Source: a virus. Taken from it: DNA of 33,671 nucleotides. The stretch covers positions 1 through 33,671 of IMG/VR virus record IMGVR_UViG_3300046028_003840. One strand, written 5' to 3'. Positions 22,012 through 30,773 of this stretch are shown here, in pieces; the first letter of the stretch is position 1; every line of letters begins with the position of its first letter. The translations under genes and the position numbers were made by a program. The notes beneath the pieces are model-generated. The model was not told the DNA's origin. It saw only the letters and a program-made list of their open reading frames with translations, and ran no database searches.

Positions 22012-22644
22012 ATGATTATACCTAATTCATACAACAGTTTAACAATTGAACAGTTCCAAAAATTAACAGTTTTGGTAACTAAAGACCAGTCAATAGAGAG
22101 AGATATATTAATACTTTCTTTACTTACAGGCAAAAGTTCATTTGATATTGAAAAGTTAAGCCCTACTGTATTTTATAAGTACTTTGCTATGGCTTCATTC
22201 ATTAACGAACCTATTAAGTCAATCGGTTTAAAGAAATCAACTTGGTTAGGTTTAAAGAAATTCAAAGCCATTACTGAGATACACGACTTTACAACTGCTC
22301 AGCATAAAGACTTTACTGAAATAATGAAAGCAAACGATAATAATTATATTGCTTGCTTACCAAATATACTCGCTATTTGCCACAAAGAATTGACGCTAAC
22401 GGGTTTTAAATACGATAGTGATAATCATTATAAGAATGCTAAGATATTCAGCAAAGCAAAGGTTAAGGATGTATTAGGGGCTGTTTTTTTTTATTCAAAA
22501 TGTTTGAAAAGTTACAGCACGATTATAGAAAACTGTTTGGAATTACATATGAAAACGATAACAGCGATGTTAGAGGAGATAGAAAACGACAAGCCATTTC
22601 AGGATTTTTTGAACACTGGGGATGGGAATACTCAGTTAGCTTAA
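22012..22644 (+). CDS. Tail assembly chaperone, short form
   Basis: The product has 210 residues. It is helical and soluble, like the G-type tail chaperones that hold the tape measure protein while the tube polymerises. It begins MIIPNSYNSLTIEQFQKL; the middle repeats helix segments (FTTAQHKDFTEIMKANDNNY). At codons for V-F-F (22483-22491) it runs over nine T residues, the probable -1 frameshift site that makes the longer form. It lies directly behind late element A and before the neck and tail genes, where such chaperones sit. Confidence 0.7.
   Translation: MIIPNSYNSLTIEQFQKLTVLVTKDQSIERDILILSLLTGKSSFDIEKLSPTVFYKYFAMASFINEPIKSIGLKKSTWLGLKKFKAITEIHDFTTAQHKDFTEIMKANDNNYIACLPNILAICHKELTLTGFKYDSDNHYKNAKIFSKAKVKDVLGAVFFYSKCLKSYSTIIENCLELHMKTITAMLEEIENDKPFQDFLNTGDGNTQLA
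22484..22508 (+). other. Probable -1 ribosomal frameshift site
   Basis: Nine T residues (22484-22492) include a perfect T TTT TTT slippery heptamer in frame. Three bases after it TTCAAA/TTTGAA (22494-22499 and 22503-22508) forms a 6-base-pair hairpin with loop ATG. The -1 frame is open from 22467 through 22769, and its internal ATG is in the hairpin loop. Confidence 0.65.
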
Positions 22645-22769
22645 CGGTAATTGATAGTGGATTAAGTGAAGACGAAATTTATAAATGGAATGTTTTAAGG
22701 TTTCACAATAAGTTAAGTTATTTAAAGGATAAAGGTAAATTTGAAATAAGTTTAAATGGCAATAAGTAA
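22491..22769 (+). CDS. Tail assembly chaperone extension (GT-type, -1 frame)
   Basis: The frame continues from the slip site with LFKMFEKLQHDYRKLFGI and ends at 22769. Fused to the first 160 codons it gives about 252 residues, the long chaperone form that in other siphophages contacts the tail tube. An alternative is independent start at ATG 22500 (89 residues). The overlap of 154 bases with the short form and the -1 relation are what a G/GT pair predicts. Confidence 0.65.
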   Translation, partial: LFKMFEKLQHDYRKLFGITYENDNSDVRGDRKRQAISGFFEHWGWEYSVSLTVIDSGLSEDEIYKWNVLRFHNKLSYLKDKGKFEISLNGNK

Positions 22770-23331
22770 TGACATAGAACGATTATTAACAGTCTTTAGT
22801 GATAAGTTAATTAATGATACTAGAACCTCATTACAGACTAAGGCTAATCAAAAGGCTGCTAGTCAAAAAAATCCGTCTAAACAAAACGTTCAAAGTAGGT
22901 TATCGGCTAGTATTGAAGCTCCTATAACTTATGAAGATGGAAGTATTATTTTAAGACTTCAAATGAATAAGTACGGTGGGGCGGTTAATGATGGTAGGAA
23001 ACCAACAACAACAAGTGGAAGTGGGGATGTTAGACAAAATTTAATACGTTGGATTAAAACAAGGGGTTTAAAAGTTGAGATATCAAAACGAAGGGTTGAA
23101 AAGCATAAAGCATTAAAAGATAAGACTGAAAAGAAATCATTTAAAGCTATGTCTTATGAAAAGAAAGTTGAACAAATGGCTTATGCAATTGCTAACAAAA
23201 TTCATAAAGTTGGATATGAAGGTAACCATTTTTATGACGAAGTAATTAATGATGGGCGTATGGACGTATTAATAAATGATTTAAAAGAATTAATAAAAAC
23301 AGATTTTAATTTTGAAATAACAAAACCATAA
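22756..23331 (+). CDS. Neck or tail completion protein, HK97 gp10-like
   Basis: The product has 191 residues. The core has an alpha/beta layout with ITYEDGSIILRLQMNKYGGA and VNDGRKP, then LIRWIKTRGL, and finally AYAIANKIHKVGYEGNHFYD; the pattern YG..V..GR and A..I...I...G..G..FY is that of HK97 gp10-type tail completion proteins. Position between chaperone and tail-tip genes agrees. A basic stretch (KKSFKAMSYEKK) may bind the tail shaft. Confidence 0.55.
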   Translation: MAISNDIERLLTVFSDKLINDTRTSLQTKANQKAASQKNPSKQNVQSRLSASIEAPITYEDGSIILRLQMNKYGGAVNDGRKPTTTSGSGDVRQNLIRWIKTRGLKVEISKRRVEKHKALKDKTEKKSFKAMSYEKKVEQMAYAIANKIHKVGYEGNHFYDEVINDGRMDVLINDLKELIKTDFNFEITKP

Positions 23332-24492
23332 ATGGCATTAACAGTAACACAAACTCCACAATTATTTACCCCTGCTTATAACAGGCAAATATTCTCTGCG
23401 ATTAGTAGCCAAATTGCTGTAACTGATTTTAAATACATTGTTACGGTGCAAGTAAATGGAGGTGCTATATTAACTGAAAATATATTACAACGTCCAGACG
23501 GGCGTGTTGTATTTGATGCAATGGAAAAGGTTAAAAACTATTTAGCACATAAATTAGTTCCTACTTCATTAACATTTGCTGAAGCTACTAATAATGCGGT
23601 TAGTGTAACTGTTGTTATCAAAGAATATTATAGCGGTGCTATTCAAGCAACAAGTTCTTATTCTTATACAGCGTGGAATGCTTGCTTAACTGATGACGAA
23701 TTTAGAACTTTTAATTATGTGAACTACGTTTCAAATAGTGGAGTTATAAAATTACTTTCTAATAATCCAAATGAGTATTTAAGTCCAGATAGTCAAGTTT
23801 CTTTGAACTCTGATTTATGGTTGTATTTCTTTAAAGATAATGCGAATACTATTGATGCTAGCTTGTTTGATAGTGTAGGCACACTTATTGGAACGGTTAG
23901 TAAAAACTTACCCGCATCTTCTAACTTAATTGTGTATGGTAATATCGGTGCTAATTTCTTTGATGGTTCGGCTTATACTCCAGTAGTTGGCGATTCAGTT
24001 GAATTTGATATTATAACAGGAGGTAGCTCTGTATTCTTTGGTGCTTATACATTTGTTGCACCTTGCACTAATTACACTGAATATAATGTTTATTATTTAA
24101 AGCGTAATGGTTCTATTGGGTTTAAACGTTTTGAATTACTTAGCTCTGAAAGTGAAACTAAGAAAGTAAATAAAGTTAGAATGAATACCAACGTATTAAC
24201 TGCAGGCGTTTATGGTTCTAATGTTTGGGACAGAGAAAACAACATAGCATCAACTATAATCACAAATACAATTACTTTAAATTCAAATTGGATTAGTGAA
24301 ACTCAAAGCAATTCATTAGTTGAATTGTTTAACAGTCCTTTAGTTTGGATACAAAAAGAGGGCGGCGAATATACAGCTGTTTCAATTACTGATACTTCAT
24401 ATGCGTTTAAAAAACATATTAACGAAAGTTTATTTAATTATACTATTCAATGCGAATATGACATTCAAGAAACTAGACAAAGAGCGATATAA
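23332..24492 (+). CDS. Distal tail-like structural protein
   Basis: The product has 386 residues and is beta-rich throughout, beginning LTVTQTPQLFTPAYNRQIFS. The ends of the protein (WDRENNIASTIITNTITLNS, then ESLFNYTIQCEYDIQETRQR) suggest a tail-assembly surface. No enzymatic motif is visible. Its place beside the large tail-tip protein supports a role at the tail's distal end, similar to Dit. It starts directly after the upstream stop and overlaps the next start by one base. Confidence 0.5.
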   Translation: MALTVTQTPQLFTPAYNRQIFSAISSQIAVTDFKYIVTVQVNGGAILTENILQRPDGRVVFDAMEKVKNYLAHKLVPTSLTFAEATNNAVSVTVVIKEYYSGAIQATSSYSYTAWNACLTDDEFRTFNYVNYVSNSGVIKLLSNNPNEYLSPDSQVSLNSDLWLYFFKDNANTIDASLFDSVGTLIGTVSKNLPASSNLIVYGNIGANFFDGSAYTPVVGDSVEFDIITGGSSVFFGAYTFVAPCTNYTEYNVYYLKRNGSIGFKRFELLSSESETKKVNKVRMNTNVLTAGVYGSNVWDRENNIASTIITNTITLNSNWISETQSNSLVELFNSPLVWIQKEGGEYTAVSITDTSYAFKKHINESLFNYTIQCEYDIQETRQRAI

Positions 24493-27275
24493 TGGTAAGA
24501 ACTAGATTAGAGATTACAGACTTAAGCGTTCCATTTGCAGAACAAATACCCGTTAGTATTAATTACAATATAGCGGATATTAGAGAGCCAGATAAGTTTA
24601 AAAGTTCATTTAGTAAGACTATTAACTTAATCGGAACTAATGCAATTAATTTAATATTTGAAAATATATTTGAAGTAAATGTTGCAACTCAATATTTCAA
24701 TAAGAATAAGAAAACGAAGGTTAAATACTTTGTAGATGATATTCAAAACTTTGAAGGGGATTTACAATTAATGCAAATTAAGATTAATACTGATAATTCA
24801 ATAATTTATGAATGTAGTATTAAAGGCGAGGGCGGTTCTTTGTTTACTGATATTGGCGATAATTATATTACGGGTAATGCGGATGTAACAAAGGATTTAG
24901 ATTTCTCGAGTTATAACCATACTTATGATAGGCCTAATCAAATTACTAAGCGTGCTAATGCTGGCTTAGGTTATGACTGTATTTATGGCCATATTGAAAA
25001 TGGAAGTAATGGAGGGAGTGAAGTTGTTTTTGAAACTAGGAACTTTATACCAATGTTTCATGTTAGGGAATACGTTAAAAAGATTATTGAATTAACAGGC
25101 AGAACTTATACTTCAACCATTTTAGATAGTTCTGAATTTCGTAAACACGTTATTTACCCAAACGTTTTGAATATTGGATTAAGCCAAACACAAATTGATA
25201 ACAAACAATTCTATTGTGGTTTAACTACTGATTATACTTTGACTAATGGGGCTACTTATGTAGTTGCTTTACCAAATGAAACTGCACCATTTTTTGATGT
25301 AGGAAATCAAGGCGTTTCAGGAAATACTTATTTTACTTTGAATTCAAATGGTAATTACAATATAGTTGCAAGTGATAAAACAAGTATTTTAATTACTCAC
25401 ACAGATCCAACAGTTATTTCATGCCAAATAATAGTTCAGCAAGTTTCATCTATTCGTAAAAGTGGGGATGGGGGTGCTACATGGTTTACACTTTCAACAC
25501 TATCAACTAATATAATTGATACACCAGATATGCCATTAATTGGCACAACTTATTTTAAAACAAATGAAATTGCAACAACTAGTCAATTCTTTTCTGCGGG
25601 AGATTCATTTGAACATAGAGTTTATTATGTTTATACGGTTTATAATTATTATACAGCTTTGGGGATTTATTCAGGTGTAGGAACAGGAACAATTGTTTCT
25701 AAATTATTAAGTGGTGCTTTAGGTACTTCATTTTACGCTTTGCTAACTGATAAAACACTTGCGGATGGGGACTTATTAAATTGTAACCTATGCTTACCAA
25801 ATAAGATTAAACAAAAGGATTTTTTAAAAAGTATTATTTCAGCTTTTAAACTTCAAATTGATATTGATAAAAACGACAGTAATAATTTAATAATTGAAAC
25901 GTTTGATGTATTTCATAATGGACCAATATTAAACTATGAAAATAAAACAGATTTAGACAAAGAGCAAACTAATAACATTAATACTTTAGATGCTAAAACT
26001 TATAACTTTGCTTATAAGAGTGATGCGGATTTTTACAATACATTATATCAAAATAAATATAATGAAACATTCGGAACTGAAAACATAGTAACTGAAAATG
26101 ATTTTAGCCAGGAAGTTAAAAAAACCGAATTAATATTCTCAGGAACTCCAAACGTTGCAAACTACGCTTTAGGTATTGCAGTGCCTAAGATATACAAAAA
26201 AGAGGGTAGCGTTATTAGTTCAATCGTGCCTAACATACGTTTACTAACGTGTGGCGGTATTAAGACTGCAAAGAATAACTATACTTACAATGGCTTAGGA
26301 TTAACGCCTTTGGTAACTAATCAATATTTATATTGTGGCCACACAGACGACGCTTTTGACCCAAATTACGACCTAAACTTTGGTGTATTAAAAGAATGTT
26401 TTTATACTTACATTAATACTTATTTCACAACTAATAATCTTTACAATAAATATTCTAAAAATTATATTTTAAACATTTCAGACAGGGATGCTAAATTTAT
26501 TAGTAAGTATCTTTGGGTAACTGCTAAAGATTTAAACGAGTTTAGTTTTAGAAATAGATTGTTTATTGACGGTGCATATTACTCAGTTAATAAGATTGAG
26601 AATTACACGCCTTTAGATGAAACGTCTACTAAATACGAGTTAATAAAATTAATACATACAAAAGCCTATGTACCAACTAGGGGCTTGTTTAGTGATAATC
26701 CTTTAGTTCCAAGTGGTGGCGAAGTTAGCACTTCATTACCTGAAGGTGCAACTGTAGAATCATTAGGAGTTGGTTCTTCATTGAGAAGTACAAATACAGT
26801 AGGAATAGGCGACGGTGTGTTAAGTCCTGCGAGTGCTAGAAATATATTAGTTGTTGGAGACAATACAATAGTTCCCGAAGATGCTGAGAACTTTGTTCAA
26901 TTCAATGATATTTATTATCCAAATATATTAGGAGACAATTCAGATATTAGTTTAGTAACGGGTGTAGCAAGTTACAATGTTACTAAATTAGATAGCACTA
27001 TTTTAATTGATGGGTTAGGTAGTGGTACTTCGGTTAGTGTTACATTTCCAACTGATGAATATGTTTTTGAAACTGCTAGTTTTTATGCTAATCAAAATTT
27101 AAGAACTCGGAATTTTAGTAAGAAATTAACGTTTAAAAAGATTGATGCAAATGTAAATAACATTATAATAACGCCAACTGTTGGAACGATTGATGGTTCT
27201 GCTAGTTATACATTAAGCAACCAATACGATGTTATTACAATTCAATTTGACGGTACTAACTGGTTTATAATTTAA
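24492..27275 (+). CDS. Large tail-tip protein with C-terminal receptor-binding-like region
   Basis: The product has 927 residues. The first 150 residues (RLEITDLSVPFAEQIPVSIN, then IADIREPDKFKSSFSKTINL) are a pattern I recognise from Bacteroidota phage tail-tip proteins. The middle is a long beta-rich body with KTIIELTG-like and YKSDADFYNTLYQNKY segments. The last 110 residues contain VASYNVTKLDSTILIDGLG, VTFPTDEY and DGTNWFII, a small module often found at fibre ends. It probably forms the baseplate hub or tip and contacts the host surface. Confidence 0.6.
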   Translation: MVRTRLEITDLSVPFAEQIPVSINYNIADIREPDKFKSSFSKTINLIGTNAINLIFENIFEVNVATQYFNKNKKTKVKYFVDDIQNFEGDLQLMQIKINTDNSIIYECSIKGEGGSLFTDIGDNYITGNADVTKDLDFSSYNHTYDRPNQITKRANAGLGYDCIYGHIENGSNGGSEVVFETRNFIPMFHVREYVKKIIELTGRTYTSTILDSSEFRKHVIYPNVLNIGLSQTQIDNKQFYCGLTTDYTLTNGATYVVALPNETAPFFDVGNQGVSGNTYFTLNSNGNYNIVASDKTSILITHTDPTVISCQIIVQQVSSIRKSGDGGATWFTLSTLSTNIIDTPDMPLIGTTYFKTNEIATTSQFFSAGDSFEHRVYYVYTVYNYYTALGIYSGVGTGTIVSKLLSGALGTSFYALLTDKTLADGDLLNCNLCLPNKIKQKDFLKSIISAFKLQIDIDKNDSNNLIIETFDVFHNGPILNYENKTDLDKEQTNNINTLDAKTYNFAYKSDADFYNTLYQNKYNETFGTENIVTENDFSQEVKKTELIFSGTPNVANYALGIAVPKIYKKEGSVISSIVPNIRLLTCGGIKTAKNNYTYNGLGLTPLVTNQYLYCGHTDDAFDPNYDLNFGVLKECFYTYINTYFTTNNLYNKYSKNYILNISDRDAKFISKYLWVTAKDLNEFSFRNRLFIDGAYYSVNKIENYTPLDETSTKYELIKLIHTKAYVPTRGLFSDNPLVPSGGEVSTSLPEGATVESLGVGSSLRSTNTVGIGDGVLSPASARNILVVGDNTIVPEDAENFVQFNDIYYPNILGDNSDISLVTGVASYNVTKLDSTILIDGLGSGTSVSVTFPTDEYVFETASFYANQNLRTRNFSKKLTFKKIDANVNNIIITPTVGTIDGSASYTLSNQYDVITIQFDGTNWFII

Positions 27276-27279
27276 GAAA

Positions 27280-27429
27280 ATGGATATAGAAAATTTAATA
27301 AAAGAAAGTGAAAACATTTTGCACGAACCTACTTTAATGGATGGTTTAATTTGTATTCATATGATTTTAGATGTAGCATTAACAGGGAATGAAGACCTTA
27401 TAAAAGAATTAGAAAATGGCAGAAGATAA
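27280..27429 (+). CDS. 49-residue protein before the tape measure gene
   Basis: The frame MDIENLIKESENILHEPTLM continues DGLICIHMILDVALTGNEDL and ends IKELENGRR. It lies four bases after the tail-tip stop and overlaps the tape measure start by 14 bases. It is acidic and helical. A chaperone-like role is possible given position, but unproven. Confidence 0.6.
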   Translation: MDIENLIKESENILHEPTLMDGLICIHMILDVALTGNEDLIKELENGRR

Positions 27430-29311
27430 GAATATTGCAATTAAAGTAGAAATTGAAGGAGTTGAAAAATCAATAACAACGGTTAAGGATTTAAAAGACT
27501 CTATAAAGAAATTACAGGAACAAGCTGAAAACTCAGACTTTGGTAGTGAAAGTTATAAAAATGCGGTTGAGGAATTAGATAGGTTAAACGCGTCTTTAAA
27601 ATCAGTTACCCAAACAGAAGAGCAATATGCGAAATCTTTACAGGATATTGTTAAAGCTGAAAAGGAAGCTATTGTTGAAAGTCAAGACTTAAGAAAGCAA
27701 TTTGAAAAGTTAGAAAATGAACTGTTTTTAATGGCAGGTCAAGGAAAACAAAATACTAAAGAATTTAGAGCCTTAACAGTTGAGGCTGCTAATTTAAATA
27801 AAAAGATTGATGCGGTTAATGGTTCTTTAGGCGAAAACTCAGCAGGTAGAGCTTCAGCAGGATTTGCACAATTAAAAGACGGTTTAGTTAATTTAGATTT
27901 TAATTCAGTTAAGGCTGGATTAACTGCTATGAAAACAGCATTAGCCTCAACGGGTATAATGTTAATCGTTATGGCTGTTAGTTATCTAATTACAAACTTT
28001 GAAGAGTTAAGTAAAGGCACAGGATTATTAGGACTTGTATTAAGGTCTGTCGGTGCATACATTCAGGTTTTTATCGATGCCTTAACATGGTTTACTGATA
28101 AAATTGGATTAACTACTTCGGAGTTAGATGCAATGCGTGAATCAATGGTTGCAAATGCTGAAAAGGCAAAGGAAGCATTAGGCGAACAAGTAAAAGAATA
28201 CGATAGGTTAATTGCAGTTGCTAAATCAAACGGAGAAAGTACAGTTCAAATTGAATTAGATAAACAAAGAGCTATTCAAGCTACTAATGAAATGATACTT
28301 CGCCAAATGTTGGCACAAATTAAAAGCGGTGTTGAATTAGATGAAGCTCAAAAGAAATTACTAACCTCAACTTTAGCAAGTGTTAAAGATACACACACTG
28401 CTATTACTGTTATTGAAAATACTGATAGGAGAGATAAAGCTGAAAAAGATAAAAAAGCGGCTGAAGATTGGGCCGCAAAAAAGAAATCTATTGACGATAA
28501 AGCAGCAGCCGATAAAAAAACATTAGATGAGAAAGCAGCAGCCGATAAAAAGATTATTGACGATAAATTATTAGCCGATGAGAAAGCATTAAATGAACAA
28601 AGAAAAAAATCATTAGAAGAGTTAAGGCAATTAAAATATAAAGCCGATAACGATGAGAATGCTGCTAATGAAGCTAAAATGGCAGCCGATAAAGTTATTA
28701 GTGATAAAAAATTAGCAGAACATGAAGCCTTTGAAAAGGATAAAGTAAATATAGCCTCCAATGTTACATTAAAAGGATTAGAAGCAGCTCAACAATTATC
28801 CGATTTATTCTTTGCGTTTAAAAGACGTAATATGCAAAAAGGAAGTGCTGAAGAGTTAGCAGCTGCTAAGAAACAATTTAAAATTAATAAAGCCTTAGCG
28901 ATTACAACTGCTACAATTCAAGGAGTGCAAGGTGTTTTGGCTGCCTTTAGTTCGGGTGCTGCAGTTCCCGTTGTAGGTGCAGTACTAGGACCTGCCTATG
29001 CAGTTTTAGCTGGTGTTGTTGCTGCTGCTAATATTGCTAAGATAGCAAGTGCTAAATTTGACGAAGGTGGCGGTGGTGGTGGTGGTGGTGCAGTTACTAG
29101 CGGTGGTGCAACTCCTAGCGTTCCAATACCAAGTCCACCAACTTTAAACACTCCAGGTGCTAACACAAATTCAGGAACTACATTTGATAGTACGGGCAAA
29201 AATACAAGTGCAACAACTCCAACAATTAACGTTAATGCAACTATTGGAGTAGACGAAATAAATTCAAAACAAAACAGAGTAAGCGTATTAGAAAAACAAT
29301 CAACATTTTAA
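27416..29311 (+). CDS. Tail tape measure protein
   Basis: The product has 631 residues. It sets tail length and is ejected with DNA. N-terminal coiled coils (about 20-140) are followed by hydrophobic segments (about 175-225, STGIMLIVMAVSYLITNF), a second helical region, then 11-residue repeats (about 355-400, DDKAAADKKT and variants). Another hydrophobic part (about 480-540, ending AAANIAKIASAKFDEGG) is followed by a glycine run and a polar end. By the usual 0.15 nm per residue the tail would be roughly 95 nm. Unusually, the tail-tip genes precede it. Confidence 0.85.
   Translation: MAEDKNIAIKVEIEGVEKSITTVKDLKDSIKKLQEQAENSDFGSESYKNAVEELDRLNASLKSVTQTEEQYAKSLQDIVKAEKEAIVESQDLRKQFEKLENELFLMAGQGKQNTKEFRALTVEAANLNKKIDAVNGSLGENSAGRASAGFAQLKDGLVNLDFNSVKAGLTAMKTALASTGIMLIVMAVSYLITNFEELSKGTGLLGLVLRSVGAYIQVFIDALTWFTDKIGLTTSELDAMRESMVANAEKAKEALGEQVKEYDRLIAVAKSNGESTVQIELDKQRAIQATNEMILRQMLAQIKSGVELDEAQKKLLTSTLASVKDTHTAITVIENTDRRDKAEKDKKAAEDWAAKKKSIDDKAAADKKTLDEKAAADKKIIDDKLLADEKALNEQRKKSLEELRQLKYKADNDENAANEAKMAADKVISDKKLAEHEAFEKDKVNIASNVTLKGLEAAQQLSDLFFAFKRRNMQKGSAEELAAAKKQFKINKALAITTATIQGVQGVLAAFSSGAAVPVVGAVLGPAYAVLAGVVAAANIAKIASAKFDEGGGGGGGGAVTSGGATPSVPIPSPPTLNTPGANTNSGTTFDSTGKNTSATTPTINVNATIGVDEINSKQNRVSVLEKQSTF
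28499..28551 (+). repeat. 33-base tandem repeat in the tape measure gene
   Basis: AAAGCAGCAGCCGATAAAAA occurs at 28499-28518 and 28532-28551, period 33. The protein shows three 11-residue units of the DDKAAADKKTL type, a hendecad coiled-coil repeat whose copy number could change tail length. Confidence 0.8.
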
Positions 29312-29314
29312 ATT

Positions 29315-29911
29315 ATGGAAAACAAATTACCGATTTTTTACGCATCAATAGACGATAGCCTAAAAGGAATAGAATTAAAAGAGCAAGGGGTACAATCAAT
29401 CGCTTTAGTAGATAGCCCTGCTATGATGTCCGAATGGCTTATGTTCAATAAAACTGAAAATGTGAACATGAAGTTTGCATTAAATGAAGAGCAAAGAATT
29501 ATTACAGCACCCGTTATTGTTGCCGATTTACCAATATATCGTAAAGTTGACGATAAAGAATTTTATGTAGTTTATAAGAAACCAACGATCATGCAAATTG
29601 CACAAAAGTACGGTGCTGAAAATAGAAACAAATTAATAAAACTTACGCACGATACTGATTTAATCAGTAAAGATATTTTTGTTTTTGAATCATTTGTTAG
29701 TGATGAAAGTAGAGGTATATCTCAACCTAAAGGTTTTGACTTACCCGACGGTACTTGGTTTGTATCTATGAAAATAAACAATCCTGAAATTTGGGCTAAG
29801 GCTAAGAGTGGCGAAATTAAAGGTGTTTCACTTGAAGGCTTTTTTGATTTAGAACAAACAGCTACTTTATCGGATAATGAAGTGAAAGCTATCATACAAA
29901 ATATTTTGTAA
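29315..29911 (+). CDS. Prohead serine protease, XkdF-like (S78_2)
   Basis: The product has 198 residues and cleaves scaffold and capsid precursors. The family-type pattern is clear: AQKYGAENRNKLIKLTHDTD with the probable catalytic His, then DESRGISQPKGFDLPDG, and WFVSMKINNPEIWAKAKSGE followed by IKGVSLEGFF with the probable catalytic Ser. This matches PBSX XkdF-type proteases. It lies three bases after the tape measure gene and before late element B, so protease and scaffold are in different transcription units. Confidence 0.85.
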   Translation: MENKLPIFYASIDDSLKGIELKEQGVQSIALVDSPAMMSEWLMFNKTENVNMKFALNEEQRIITAPVIVADLPIYRKVDDKEFYVVYKKPTIMQIAQKYGAENRNKLIKLTHDTDLISKDIFVFESFVSDESRGISQPKGFDLPDGTWFVSMKINNPEIWAKAKSGEIKGVSLEGFFDLEQTATLSDNEVKAIIQNIL

Positions 29912-29918
29912 AAAGCAA

Positions 29919-29945
29919 ATAAAAAGGTATATTATTAATATAAAC
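29919..29945 (+). promoter_or_regulatory. Candidate late promoter element, copy B
   Basis: ATAAAAAGGTATATTATTAATATA lies between protease and scaffold genes, with a leader of about 15-20 bases to the ATG at 29960. It shares the AAAAAGGTATATTA core with copies A and C and would drive scaffold, capsid and tail tube. Confidence 0.5.
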
Positions 29946-29959
29946 TAAAAAACATTTAA

Positions 29960-30550
29960 ATGGGTTATAGAGAAGAGTTCACAGAATTACTAGGAGTTGA
30001 CTTAGTAGCAAAGGTTAAAGCCTTAGCATTAAAATTTTCAACAGAAACAGTTGTTGTAGCTCCTGAAGCTCCGACTGCAGAGGTTAAACTTGAAGACGTT
30101 ATGTTAAAAGACGGTACTGTATTACAGGTTGAGAAAATGGAAGTAGGTGCAATGGCTAACATTGTAACTCCTGAAGGTGTAATGCCTGCTGCTGATGGCG
30201 AATACGTTGCTGAAAATGATACTGTTATTATGGTTATGGGTGGTTTAATTTCTGAAATTAAAGTTGCTGAAATTGTAGAAGAGGTTGAAGTTGAAGAGGC
30301 TCCCGTTGTTGCTGGTATCAATTCACAATTAGAAGCAGTTACTAAAAGACTTGCTGATATTGAAGCTAAATTTGAATCACAAACAATTGAATTAAACGAA
30401 ACAAAAAAAGGTTTAGGTGTTGCTTTGTCAAGTGTTGAAAAATTAACAAAACAACCCGTTGCAATTTCTTTAGAAAAACAAAAACCAACTTCTAAAAGAA
30501 TTGAAGAGATGACAGAACTAGAAAAATTTAGAGCTTATAAATCTAAATAA
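29960..30550 (+). CDS. Capsid scaffolding protein with embedded beta domain
   Basis: The product has 196 residues. An N-terminal helix (about 1-30) is followed by a beta-rich insert (about 40-105, VMLKDGTVLQVEKM, then VTPEGVMPAADGEYVAEN and GGLISEIKVAE). An acidic linker (VEEVEVEEAP) leads to a coiled coil (about 120-165, QLEAVTKRLADIEAKFESQT) and a basic C-terminal tail (KPTSKRIEEMTELEKFRAYK). This is the layout of a scaffold that docks to the capsid by its C-terminus and is removed by the protease upstream. The beta insert is typical of phages of this host group, as I recall. Confidence 0.7.
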   Translation: MGYREEFTELLGVDLVAKVKALALKFSTETVVVAPEAPTAEVKLEDVMLKDGTVLQVEKMEVGAMANIVTPEGVMPAADGEYVAENDTVIMVMGGLISEIKVAEIVEEVEVEEAPVVAGINSQLEAVTKRLADIEAKFESQTIELNETKKGLGVALSSVEKLTKQPVAISLEKQKPTSKRIEEMTELEKFRAYKSK

Positions 30551-30552
30551 TC

Positions 30553-30750
30553 ATGGCTAAAGTTATAATAGATACTAAAGAACAATTCTTTGTTAATCCA
30601 TTTCATTTTGGGATTAACTACGATATGTTTTTAGATGCCATGAAAGGCAAGACAGTAAAAGAATATTGTAAATCTAATTTAACCGATGAGCAAATAGATT
30701 GGTTAGAAAACGATTTGAAACATTACACAGAAAATAAAAAAAATAAATAA
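30553..30750 (+). CDS. Small protein before the capsid gene
   Basis: The product has 65 residues and starts MAKVIIDTKEQFFVNPFHFG. The later part is helical with CKSNLTDEQIDWLENDLKHY and a basic end. It lies two bases after the scaffold gene and 23 bases before the capsid gene. It may be a minor head protein; no family is recognised. Confidence 0.6.
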   Translation: MAKVIIDTKEQFFVNPFHFGINYDMFLDAMKGKTVKEYCKSNLTDEQIDWLENDLKHYTENKKNK

Positions 30751-30773
30751 ACAATTAAAAACAAAATAAAAAA

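Noticed and set aside
22486-22499. A further copy of the early promoter block TTTTTTTATTCAAA
   Set aside because: No TAnnTTTG follows at the right distance, and the T run and ATTCAAA arm are explained by the frameshift site and its hairpin.
28348-28761. Antisense 137-residue frame over the tape measure gene
   Set aside because: It mirrors the lysine/alanine repeats of the sense gene, is low complexity (Ser/Ala/Phe-rich) and has no promoter or neighbours on that strand.
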